DNA of 46,415 bases from Rhodanobacter sp. Soil772 (GTDB lineage: Bacteria; Pseudomonadota; Gammaproteobacteria; Xanthomonadales; Rhodanobacteraceae), in the NCBI RefSeq assembly GCF_001428385.1, contig NZ_LMSK01000002.1, forward strand, positions 1,129,770 through 1,176,184. Direction: 5' to 3'. The position numbers and the translations under genes were made by a program. This document shows, piece by piece, positions 1-7,400 of this stretch (position 1 is the first letter of the stretch; each line of letters opens with the position of its first letter). The notes beneath the pieces were generated by a model. The model searched no databases, had not been told where the DNA came from, and was given only the letters and a program-made list of their open reading frames with translations.

Positions 1-79
1 CGGTGTACCAAGCCCAAAGTGCCGCCACGCCAACGACGACCGCATACAACAAAGCCAATATACGAGCGAAGTTTCTCAT
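1..79 (-). CDS. Cassette 7 gene, 5' end only (membrane or exported protein)
   Basis: An ATG at 79 (minus strand) opens a frame that runs off the window edge after 26 codons. The visible N-terminus begins MRNFARILALLYAVVVGVAA, a short positive stretch followed by a hydrophobic segment, so the product is probably a membrane protein or has a signal anchor. It lies immediately beyond the leftmost attC, where the next cassette should start. The function cannot be judged from this fragment. Confidence 0.6.
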   Translation of the reverse strand, partial: MRNFARILALLYAVVVGVAALWAWYT

Positions 80-83
80 TGAG

Positions 84-140
84 GCCTAACGCTGGAGTTG
101 AGCGGCGGCGAAGCCGTCCGCCTCGAACGAGTAGTTAGAT
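84..140 (-). repeat. attC site 1 (3' end of cassette 6)
   Basis: The site is 57 bp, bounded by GCCTAAC (84-90) and GTTAGAT (134-140), matching the RYYYAAC/GTTRRRY core boxes. Inside, TTGAGCGG and CCGCCTCGAA form an imperfect stem with extrahelical bases, and CGGC-GAA-GCCG forms the terminal hairpin. It shares the G/C version of one stem pair with attC 2 only. Confidence 0.93.
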
Positions 141-162
141 GGCAAGTACGGCGGCACTGGAA

Positions 163-561
163 CTACCAATTGAGCCACCGCATGAATATTGCGCCCCACC
201 ATAGGCTGCAGAGAAGAGTTGCGGCGATGAACGCGTAAATTGGCGCAGCGCCGCTCCTGTAGCCTGTCGCGGCGTCGTGGAAGAGCCAAGCGAGCGCGGC
301 TGCCAACACTACAACAAGAACAAGCCCGACCAGCCATTGCCAAGGCTTGATGGAGAAGGCGGGCCTGTTATGACCACGAGTGGCCTGACTTGAACGACGC
401 GAATTACGGACAAGTACGAGGCCTCCGAATATTGCGAGCAGCCCAACTGAACGAATTGCGAAGTTGTGTTGCCCATAGAAGATGCAGGCCGCCGCGAAAG
501 CCAACAACAACGCCTGCAAGGCAAGGGAGAGTGCCCGTTTGAGGTTGTGGGTCGTTGCCAT
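163..561 (-). CDS. Cassette 6: small multi-pass membrane protein
   Basis: The protein has 132 aa. Hydrophobic stretches at about residues 10-28, 36-51, 76-94 and 106-127 suggest four transmembrane helices, joined by a basic loop (RNSRRSSQATRGHNR) around residues 52-66. No enzymatic motif is recognisable. The frame occupies almost the whole cassette between attC 2 (upstream on the minus strand) and attC 1, as expected for a cassette gene. Function unknown; a small inner-membrane protein is the safest description. Confidence 0.8.
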   Translation of the reverse strand: MATTHNLKRALSLALQALLLAFAAACIFYGQHNFAIRSVGLLAIFGGLVLVRNSRRSSQATRGHNRPAFSIKPWQWLVGLVLVVVLAAALAWLFHDAATGYRSGAAPIYAFIAATLLCSLWWGAIFMRWLNW

Positions 562-587
562 GGTTTTCTGGCCTCATGTCCCAGAAC

Positions 588-644
588 ATCTAACGCTGGA
601 ATTGAGCGGCGGCGTAGCCGTCCGCCTCGAATGACTGGTTAGCG
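588..644 (-). repeat. attC site 2 (3' end of cassette 5)
   Basis: The site is 57 bp, from ATCTAAC (588-594) to GTTAGCG (638-644). The central hairpin is CGGC-GTA-GCCG. Like attC 1 it carries TTGAGCGG/CCGCCTCGAA in the stem. The right core box departs slightly from GTTRRRY, but the same variant (CGCTAAC) appears as the left box of attC 3. That is what precise excision and insertion of the cassette between them would give. Confidence 0.92.
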
Positions 645-651
645 TGCAACC

Positions 652-981
652 TTAGTCCCCGGACTTGAGATTGGCTACTGACAGAACCTTGAAGACCTTG
701 AGCACATGCTTGGAAGCGCCGAGATTGCAGTAATGACCTTTGGGGCTGAGGCTGCCCTGGACGACAACCTCTGCGGTACCGGACTGAGCAGATGGAAGTT
801 GCGCTTTAGCCATCTCGGCGCTGTTGACGCACCAAGCCTCATTGGAGCCTGCTGGTGTGAACGAGGAACTTTCAAAGTTGTAGAAATAGCTGCCCTTGTA
901 GATCTTCGCCGGCGACTGCGTGGCGCAACCGGCAAAGAGCAGACTTGCAGAAAGCAGTAACCCGATCGCGAGATTCTTCAT
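652..981 (-). CDS. Cassette 5: small lipoprotein of unknown function
   Basis: The start is placed at the ATG at 981, giving 109 aa, because it begins a textbook lipoprotein signal: MKNLAIGLLLSASLLFAGC, with lipobox FAGC and Cys19 as the lipid-modified residue. The frame stays open to 1065, but that extension would translate through attC 3. The mature part is rich in Ser/Gly and contains two further cysteines. The C-terminal stretch (around SLSPKGHYCNLG) looks like beta structure. No family was recognised. Likely periplasmic or outer-membrane anchored. Confidence 0.8.
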   Translation of the reverse strand: MKNLAIGLLLSASLLFAGCATQSPAKIYKGSYFYNFESSSFTPAGSNEAWCVNSAEMAKAQLPSAQSGTAEVVVQGSLSPKGHYCNLGASKHVLKVFKVLSVANLKSGD

Positions 982-986
982 TTGCA

Positions 987-1043
987 CGCTAACGCTGGAG
1001 TTAAGCGGCGGCGTAGCCGTCCGCCTTGAACGAGTTGTTAGGC
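987..1043 (-). repeat. attC site 3 (3' end of cassette 4)
   Basis: The site is 57 bp, from CGCTAAC (987-993) to GTTAGGC (1037-1043), with terminal hairpin CGGC-GTA-GCCG. It carries the A/T version of the stem pair (TTAAGCGG with CCGCCTTGAA), as do sites 4-6. The left box is the exact complement of the right box of attC 2. Confidence 0.93.
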
Positions 1044-1051
1044 GCCATGCC

Positions 1052-1387
1052 TCATAAGCGCGCAAACTCTAGAATCTCTTGACCCATCAAAGTGCAGTTT
1101 GAGCCAGCCGGAGCAAAGTAGATAAACCGCATGCGGTATAGCCCTTGGGGGCTCACGTTGGCCATGACCTCAAGTACGTTGAACTTCTGCTTTGGGTCTC
1201 GAGGATTATTTATTGAAGGTTTTTGCCGTGGGGTCTCAAAACTCATTCGGCCCTCAAACCCAGTACCCATGTGAAACGGCAGCAGCTTATTGGCCTGTTC
1301 TGCTGCTTCATGCGAGCACCGTGGCTCAGAGGCTTTGGCGGTGAGAGAGAGAAACAATGATAGGAATAAAATAGTGATGAATTTCAT
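1052..1387 (-). CDS. Cassette 4: small exported protein of unknown function
   Basis: The protein has 111 aa with a clear Sec signal peptide (MKFITILFLSLFLSLTAKAS, AxA-type site near residues 18-20). The mature part has two cysteines (CSHEAA near the start and SNCTL near the end) that could form a disulfide. Its ending, VSPQGLYRMRFIYFAPAGSNC, faintly echoes the cassette 5 product, but no homology can be claimed. It is the only frame of its cassette. Probably periplasmic or secreted. Confidence 0.78.
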   Translation of the reverse strand: MKFITILFLSLFLSLTAKASEPRCSHEAAEQANKLLPFHMGTGFEGRMSFETPRQKPSINNPRDPKQKFNVLEVMANVSPQGLYRMRFIYFAPAGSNCTLMGQEILEFARL

Positions 1388-1407
1388 CGATTCAACTCGC
1401 TAAGAAG

Positions 1408-1464
1408 GCCTAACGCTGGAGTTAAGCGGCGGCGCAGCCGTCCGCCTTGAACGATTGGTTAGAC
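1408..1464 (-). repeat. attC site 4 (3' end of cassette 3)
   Basis: The site is 57 bp, from GCCTAAC (1408-1414) to GTTAGAC (1458-1464), with terminal hairpin CGGC-GCA-GCCG, the only site with C in the loop. The stem is the A/T version. About 55 bp of extra non-coding DNA separate it from the stop codon of the cassette 3 gene. Confidence 0.93.
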
Positions 1465-1519
1465 TATGCACGATCAGCCCACCCACATCTACAAAATTGA
1501 GAGGCGCTAATGGGCGGTA

Positions 1520-1996
1520 TTAGTACTGCGCATGAGGAAATAGTCCAGGCGTTATTGGCGCAGGGGGAAAACCTGATGCCGTCGCTGCTTCAAAGGCCGT
1601 GCAATCATTTACTGTGCCAGTGCAGAACACTGTAATCCCGACGCCGACGTAGCCTTGATAGCCGTCGCCTTCATACAGCGTTCGGTATCTAACCGCTTTA
1701 CCGTCAGGATAGATAACCCATGCAGAATAGTGTGGTTCCTTCCGCGCGGACTCGTATATTTTTATATCTGTAGGCTTTGTTAATTCTGAAAATACGTACT
1801 TGGCGGTTATGTAATGCTTCAGGGCAGCCATTGAATCTACCGTAAGTCCCGAGCAGTCCCACTCGTATAGAGGTTTCACGGCAACGTGAGATCGCTTCCC
1901 GCAGTATTCCTGGACTGTTCGATCGTCAGCTGTCGAAGCTATGACGGTCGTGGCATACAAGCTGACGCAAATAAGAAATAAGGTAGGAAGTTTCAT
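1520..1996 (-). CDS. Cassette 3: exported protein of unknown function
   Basis: The protein has 158 aa with an N-terminal signal peptide (MKLPTLFLICVSLYATTVIAS, cleavage near residue 21). The mature domain has four cysteines (two in the N-terminal third, EYCGKR and WDCSG, and two near VFCTGTVNDC), suggesting two disulfides and an extracytoplasmic location. A Gly/Tyr-rich stretch (EGDGYQGYVGVG) precedes the second pair. No family was recognised. It is the only sizeable frame of its cassette and ends just before attC 4. Confidence 0.78.
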   Translation of the reverse strand: MKLPTLFLICVSLYATTVIASTADDRTVQEYCGKRSHVAVKPLYEWDCSGLTVDSMAALKHYITAKYVFSELTKPTDIKIYESARKEPHYSAWVIYPDGKAVRYRTLYEGDGYQGYVGVGITVFCTGTVNDCTAFEAATASGFPPAPITPGLFPHAQY

Positions 1997-2020
1997 GTGT
2001 ACCTTGATGCCTCATTTGCG

Positions 2021-2077
2021 GTCTAACGCTGGAGTTAAGCGGCGGCGAAGCCGTCCGCCTTGAACGAATTGTTAGGC
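2021..2077 (-). repeat. attC site 5 (3' end of cassette 2)
   Basis: The site is 57 bp, from GTCTAAC (2021-2027) to GTTAGGC (2071-2077), with terminal hairpin CGGC-GAA-GCCG. The stop codon of the cassette 2 gene (TAA, 2072-2074) lies inside the right core box. Confidence 0.93.
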
Positions 2078-2446
2078 CTCACTGCCAATGTTCTGGCCGA
2101 CACGCCAAAGAACACCACTTGGGTCGACTAGCGGGAAGTCCCGCAAACCCCAAGGCCGGTCTTGAGGTGGCTCAAGTCGGAGACCAAACCTTTCAACGAC
2201 GCCAGAGTCGATGACGTGTTGATACCAAGCGTCAACGTCTTCAACGAGGAAGTGCATCATGAAATTTGCTGTGTGCTCTTCCACGTAGAACTTCTGCAGC
2301 AGAAAACTTGTGTCACCGTATCTGACATATGCGAGATCGTCGGAAGACCACGGAATCTCAAACCCAATGCGGGCGTAGAAGTCTTTCGATCTTTCAAAAT
2401 CGCGCGCCGGCACGAAAGCCTTGATTTCTACTGCTGCAAGATTCAT
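2072..2446 (-). CDS. Cassette 2: VOC-superfamily (glyoxalase/bleomycin-resistance fold) protein
   Basis: The protein has 124 aa, the normal length for a single-chain VOC protein. It begins with the typical beta-strand and helix (AVEIKAFVPARDFERSKDFYARIGFE) and ends with FPLVDPSGVLWRVGQ, which matches the D-P-x-G-x-x-W/x ending of the bleomycin-resistance-like branch. The middle stretch MMHFLVEDVDAWYQHV is the usual second module. VOC proteins in integrons include antibiotic-binding proteins, but many of this branch have no proven ligand, so resistance is only a possibility. There is an AGGA-like ribosome site upstream of ATG 2446. Confidence 0.85.
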   Translation of the reverse strand: MNLAAVEIKAFVPARDFERSKDFYARIGFEIPWSSDDLAYVRYGDTSFLLQKFYVEEHTANFMMHFLVEDVDAWYQHVIDSGVVERFGLRLEPPQDRPWGLRDFPLVDPSGVLWRVGQNIGSEA

Positions 2447-2462
2447 GCATCTGTCCTGTGAG

Positions 2463-2519
2463 GCCTAACGCTGGAGTTAAGCGGCGGCGTAGCCGTCCGC
2501 CTTGAACGAGATGTTAGGC
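2463..2519 (-). repeat. attC site 6 (3' end of cassette 1)
   Basis: The site is 57 bp, from GCCTAAC (2463-2469) to GTTAGGC (2513-2519), with terminal hairpin CGGC-GTA-GCCG and the A/T stem pair. The TAA stop of the cassette 1 protease (2514-2516) lies inside the right core box, so the gene and its recombination site overlap. Confidence 0.93.
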
Positions 2520-3203
2520 GCCATGCACGACAACCCCATCGGCGGATAATTTGGCCTGCTGCCAAAGTTCGTTGACAGAGTAACCAATAACAAGACCAGT
2601 GTTTGCTCGGTAGGTGAGCCCCGTGTCTTGCCCATTGAGCAAGATTTTATCTTCGTTGTAGCGATAAGCCGAAACCACCGCGACGATAACGACTTCCCCA
2701 TTTGGCGAGATAGTAACGATTGGCCCACCTGAAAAGCCTGGGTTGTTGATGGCGTCGAGGTATACGACTTGGCTACCGCCGCTCGGCAGACTGAAGCTGG
2801 ACACGATGCCTGATTTGACGAACGGAATGGGGTAGCCATTGTTGAGCTGACCAACCTCCGTTTGTAGCCCGTACGGGAAACCCAGAAAGTAAGCCTGCTG
2901 GGATAGCGAGAATGTAGCGCCGTCGCCGAGCATGGCGACACCATGGATAGGCGACAATTGTTGCCTGAGGCTGAGTAGCGCAACATCGGCGCCGGTGGGG
3001 GAGAGCCAGACACTACCAATTACAACTTGTTGCCACGTTCCATTGCAGGAAACGCCAATACTTGAGTCGGTTTGCAACCCCTCCACAACGTGCCGTGCGG
3101 TTGCTAAATACTGGCGACGATTTACTTCAAATGTGAAGCCGGTGCCTGTTGCATCACGATGCAAGAGTCGAAAAGTTCGTTGCAGAATGTTGCTTGGTAC
3201 CAC
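2514..3203 (-). CDS. Cassette 1: trypsin-like serine protease (no signal peptide)
   Basis: The protein has 229 aa starting at GTG 3203, behind an AAGGGGAAGG ribosome site that comes from the attI-proximal end of the cassette. A complete chymotrypsin-fold triad is visible: His38 in ATARHVV, Asp73 in TGADVALL and Ser158 in [10 protein letters not shown]. There is no signal peptide or transmembrane segment, so unlike most bacterial S1-family proteases it is predicted to act in the cytoplasm. There is no PDZ domain either, unlike DegP/DegS. As the cassette nearest attI it should be the best expressed of the array. Confidence 0.87.
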   Translation of the reverse strand: MVPSNILQRTFRLLHRDATGTGFTFEVNRRQYLATARHVVEGLQTDSSIGVSCNGTWQQVVIGSVWLSPTGADVALLSLRQQLSPIHGVAMLGDGATFSLSQQAYFLGFPYGLQTEVGQLNNGYPIPFVKSGIVSSFSLPSGGSQVVYLDAINNPGFSGGPIVTISPNGEVVIVAVVSAYRYNEDKILLNGQDTGLTYRANTGLVIGYSVNELWQQAKLSADGVVVHGA

Positions 3204-3219
3204 GAACCTTCCCCTTGGC

Positions 3220-3300
3220 GCCTAACGCTTAGTAGACCCCATATCGGGGCATATGCAACCGATGTTCAGCTTTCGACCATCAGTCGTCAAGCGGATAAAT
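3220..3300 (-). other. attI recombination site region
   Basis: The outermost core box GCCTAAC (3220-3226) is followed by sequence unlike any attC, up to the integrase gene, so this is the attI x attC junction where incoming cassettes join. The region contains a short palindrome, CCCCATATCGGGG (3237-3249), and TTAGTAG (3228-3234) beside the crossover point. The exact extent of attI cannot be set by eye. Confidence 0.75.
3229..3290 (-). promoter_or_regulatory. Candidate cassette promoter (Pc)
   Basis: On the minus strand, TTGACG (3290-3285) is followed 17 bp later by GAACAT, and TTGCAT (3258-3253) is followed 18 bp later by TACTAA (3234-3229). Either could serve as the Pc promoter that reads into cassette 1. 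Both -10 boxes match the consensus at only about half the positions, so the assignment is tentative. Confidence 0.35.
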
Positions 3301-3386
3301 CCTACGAGCGGACAAGGGGTTGCCGGATGGCGGTTACAGTGTGCAGCGGCGATGCTGCCATTGCATATCTCACGGATCGAGGTGCT

Positions 3387-4394
3387 ATGTCTTATCCCCC
3401 ACAATCGCCGGTGATAACCGCTGCTCGTTCGGGTGCGCCTGCGCCCCGCCTGCTGGACGAGGTTCGGCGACGTTTGCGGCTCAAACACTACAGTTTTCGT
3501 ACCGAGGGCATTTACGTGGGATGGATACGCCGGTTCATTCTGGCGAACGGAAAGCGCCATCCGCGTGATATGGGCGCGGTGGAAGTGGAAGGCTTCCTGT
3601 CCGGGCTGGCCGTGCACGGTGGCGTGGCTGCCAGCACGCAGAATCAGGCGCTGTCGGCGCTGCTTTTTCTCTATCGTGAGGTGTTGCGGGTCGACTTGCC
3701 CTGGATGGAGACGATGGTACGTGCGAAGCGTTCGCAGCGCGTTCCCACGGTTTTGTCGCGTGAAGAAGTTCAGGCGTTGCTGGTGCAGATGGAAGGTCGT
3801 CCGTGGCTGTTGGCTAGTCTGTTGTATGGCACCGGCATGCGGTTGATGGAGTGCATGCGGCTGCGCGTGAAGGATGTGGATTTTGCGCGCAATGAAATTA
3901 CCGTGCGTGACGGCAAGGGTGGCAAGGATCGCCGCACGGTACTGCCGAAGCGGCTGATCGAGCCTTTGCAGCGCGAGATCGACCGCGCCAGCGTGCTGCA
4001 TGAGAGTGACCTGATCGCGGGTTTTGGTGTGGCTCGCTTGCCTCACGCCCTGGCGCGCAAGTATCCCCAGGCCGGGCGGGAATTTGGTTGGCAATTCGTC
4101 TTTCCGTCGGCGCAACGCTCGGTCGATCCACTGGATGGTGTGGAGCGTCGTCATCACTTTGATGAGGGGTTGCTGTCGCGCTCATTGAAAAGTGCCTGTC
4201 GCCGCGCAGGCATCGTCAAGCCAGTGAGTGCGCATACGCTGCGTCACTCGTTCGCCACGCATCTGCTGGAGTCCGGGTATGACATCCGTACCGTACAGGA
4301 GCTGCTCGGCCACAAAGACGTGGCGACCACCCAGATTTATACCCACGTGCTCAACCGCGGCGGCCATGGCGTGTTGAGCCCACTGGACCGCTGA
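3387..4394 (+). CDS. intI: Integron integrase IntI (tyrosine recombinase)
   Basis: The protein has 335 aa starting at ATG 3387 behind GAGG (3379-3382). An earlier in-frame start at 3159 was rejected because it would read through attI and into cassette 1. The catalytic set is intact: Arg152 ([12 protein letters not shown]), Lys177 (RDGKGGKD), His283 and Arg286 (AHTLRHSF), His309 (LLGHKD) and nucleophile Tyr318 (QIYTHV). This is the same spacing as IntI1, shifted by six residues. The extra segment found only in integron integrases (around [20 protein letters not shown], residues 218-237) is present and distinguishes it from XerC/D. It inserts and excises cassettes at attI/attC. It converges on the ndvB-type gene with only 27 bp between the stop codons. 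Confidence 0.96.
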   Translation: MSYPPQSPVITAARSGAPAPRLLDEVRRRLRLKHYSFRTEGIYVGWIRRFILANGKRHPRDMGAVEVEGFLSGLAVHGGVAASTQNQALSALLFLYREVLRVDLPWMETMVRAKRSQRVPTVLSREEVQALLVQMEGRPWLLASLLYGTGMRLMECMRLRVKDVDFARNEITVRDGKGGKDRRTVLPKRLIEPLQREIDRASVLHESDLIAGFGVARLPHALARKYPQAGREFGWQFVFPSAQRSVDPLDGVERRHHFDEGLLSRSLKSACRRAGIVKPVSAHTLRHSFATHLLESGYDIRTVQELLGHKDVATTQIYTHVLNRGGHGVLSPLDR

Positions 4395-4421
4395 GCACAG
4401 GGCGCGCAGCCGTGGCCGGCA

Positions 4422-7400
4422 TCATGTGCTGCGCGGCCAGTTGAGCTCCACGCTGTGCTCCGCCCCGTCGTCGGCCAGCGGAATGCAGCCATCGGCCTGC
4501 GCCACGCCGTCCAGCCACACGGTGCTCGGTGTGCCGGCCTCGCTCTGGCGCAGGTGGATCCGGTACGGCGTGTCGTGATGGCGGTAGTCGATGGAGAAGC
4601 CCTCCCACTCGGGCGGCAGTACCGGCGCGAAGCGCAGCTTGCCGGCTTCCAGGCGCAGGCCGAGCAAGGACTCCACGATCAGCCGGTACATCCAGCCGGC
4701 GGAACCGGTGTACCAGCTCCAGCCGCCGCGGCCGGTGTGCGGTTCGACCGCATAGACGTCGGCGCTGACCACGTAGGGTTCCACCTTATAGACGTCCATT
4801 TGTGCGGCGTCGATGCCGTGGTTGACCGGGTTGATCATGCGCAGAAGTTCCCACGCGCGTGCGCTGTCACCGAGTTCTGCGAAGGCCATCGTGGCCCAGA
4901 TCGCCGCGTGCGTGTACTGGCCGCCGTTCTCGCGCACGCCGGGCACGTAGCCCTTGATGTAGCCGGGGTCGAGCGCGGACTTGTCGAACGGCGGGTTCAA
5001 CAGTTGCACCAGGCCGGCGTCGCGGCGCACCAGATGGGCGTCCAGTGAATTCATCGCCTGCTGCCGGCGTTCCGGCGAGGCCATGCCGGACAGCACCGAC
5101 CAGCTTTGCGCGATCGAGTCGATCCGGCATTCGTCGTTGCCGGCCGAACCCAGCGGGGTGCCGTCGTCGAACCAGGCGCGGCGATACCAGGCGCCGTCCC
5201 AGCCGTGCTGTTCCAGCGCGATGCGCAACTGCGCCACTGCGTCTTCGCAGCGTTGCGCGAACGCCTCGTCGTCGTGCAACCGGGCCACCTCGGCGAAGCG
5301 GCTCAGCACCTCGCCACTGAAGAAGCCCAGCCACACGCTTTCACCGCGGCCTTTTTCGCCGACCCGGTTCATGCCGTCGTTCCAGTCGCCGCCGCCGATT
5401 AGCGGCAGGCCGTGCGCGCCGCGCTGCGTGAGGCTGCGTTCGATCGCGCGTACGCAGTGCTGGTACAGCGTCTCGTGCAGGCCCGAGGGTTGCGGCAGGT
5501 CGTAGTACGACTCCTCGCCGGGGTGCAGCTCGCGGCTTTCGATGTAGCCGACCCGTTCGTCCAGCACGCCGCGGTCGATGCCGGCCAGCACGTAGCGGCT
5601 GGTGGCCAGCGGCAGCCACAGGTAGTCGTCGGAACAGGTGGTGCGCACGCCGCGGTCCAGCGGCGGATGCCACCAGTGCTGCACGTCGCCTTCGGGGAAC
5701 TGATGCGCGGCGCACAGCAGCAGCTGCGCGCGCGACAGCGCGGGTGCGGCGTGCAGCAGCGCCATCGAATCCTGCAGCTGGTCGCGGAAGCCGAACGCGC
5801 CGCCGGACTGGTAGTAGCCGCTGCGCGCCCACATGCGGCAGGCGATGGTCTGGTACAGCAGCCAGCCGTTGGCGAGCACGTCGAGCGCCGGCTCCGGCGT
5901 GCGCACCTGCACCGTGCCAAGCGTGCGCGCCCAGTGCGCACGGACTTTTTCCAGTGCGTCGGCGGCGCTGCCGCTGCCGCGGAAGCGCTGCACCAGCGCG
6001 CTGGCGTCGGCGGCGTCGCGGCCCAGGCCGAGGCGGAAGATCAGCTGGCGCTGCTCGCCGTCGTCCAGGCTCACGCTGGACTGCAGTGCCGCGCACGGGT
6101 CCAGCCCCGCGCCGAGCCGGCCGGACAGCTGCGCGCGGCCCAGCCCGGCCGGCGCGCGCATGCTGCCGTTGCGGCCGAGGAATTCGCTGCGGTCGCCGTC
6201 GATGCCGCGGCCGGCGTCGTCGACGTCGAAGAACGCGACCCGGTTCGGGAACTCGGTGTTGTACGCGTTGCGTGCGAGCAGCGCGCCGCTGGCCGGGTCC
6301 GATTCGGTGACCACGTGCATCGCGGTCTTCTCGCGCAGGTCGCCGAGCAGCCATTCGACGTAGCCGGTGACGCTGAGCCGGCGCGCCTGGCCGGACTCGT
6401 TGCGCAGTTTCAGCACCGAGAATTTCACCGACGCATCCAGCGCCACGTACACCCACAGCTCGGAGTGGATGCCGTCCTCATGGTGCTCGAACACGCTGTA
6501 GCCGAAGCCGTGGCGGGTCACGTACGTGCCGCTGCCGCGGCACGGCAGCGGGGTCGGCGACCACACCTGGCCGGTCTCCTCGTCGCGCAGGTACAGCGCT
6601 TCGCCGCCGTCGTCGCCGACCGGGTCGTTGTGCCACGGGCTGAGCCGGAACTCGTGCGCGTTCTCGCCCCAGGTGTACGCGCTGCCGCTGTCGGAGATCA
6701 CCGTGCCGAAGTGCGGGTTGGCCAGCACGTTCGACCACGGCGCCGGCGTGCTGTCGCCGGCGGCCTGGGTGATCACGTACTCGCGGCCGTCGCTGCTGAA
6801 GCCGCCGTGCGGATTGGCCAGCTGCAGCGTCGCCGCGGCGCGGGCGCTGGTGGCGAGCACGGCACTGCCGATGCGCCGGGGCCGGCTTGGCTCGAAGCGC
6901 GGCGCATGGGTTCCCACCCGGCGCCGGCCGATCTGCTCGGCCAGGCTGCCGCGGCCGTCGTTGAGGATGATCCGCGCGCTGGCCAGCACCACCAGCCGGT
7001 CTTCGCCGGACAGCTGCTGCGCCGGGCGCACGAAGATGCCGCCGGGGCGATCGAGCAGGCTGGCCTCGCTGCCCGAGGCGATCAGGCCCATGATCTGGTC
7101 CTGCAACTCCTGCCGGTAGCCGGCGCGATCCTCGTTCCAGATCACCAGGTCCACCGCCAACCCCTTCAGCCGCCAGTACGCGTGCGCCTGCACCAGCTGG
7201 CGCACCAGTTCGATCCGCGCCGGGCTGGCGATCTGCAGCAGTACGATCGGCAGGTCGCCGGAGATCGCCTGCCCCCACAGCCCGGACTGGCCGCGCCGGT
7301 TGCCGCGCAGCACGGCCGGCTCGGCGCGCAGGCTGGCGTTCGGGTAGAGGATGCCGGTGGCCATGTGCTCGTACAGCTGCGCGTCGGCGAGGCTGGCGTT

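Larger units (their letters stand above)
1..4394. mobile_element. Chromosomal integron, attI end (partial array)
   Basis: An integrase gene on the plus strand is preceded by an attI region, and cassettes run leftward from it on the minus strand. Seven attI/attC junctions are visible, and six attC sites of exactly 57 bp separate six whole cassettes and one cut by the window edge. Each cassette has a single leftward reading frame. The cassettes use visibly more A/T than the flanking genes. Near-identical attC sites and a divergent integrase are the hallmarks of a sedentary chromosomal integron. The array continues beyond position 1. Confidence 0.93.

Noticed and set aside
84..2519. Regular repeats as a possible CRISPR array
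   Set aside because: The spacing is several hundred bases with one gene between each pair, and the repeats have attC core boxes and two-part stems.
3159..3386. 76-codon N-terminal extension of IntI
   Set aside because: It would translate the attI site and part of cassette 1; IntI numbering fits the ATG at 3387.
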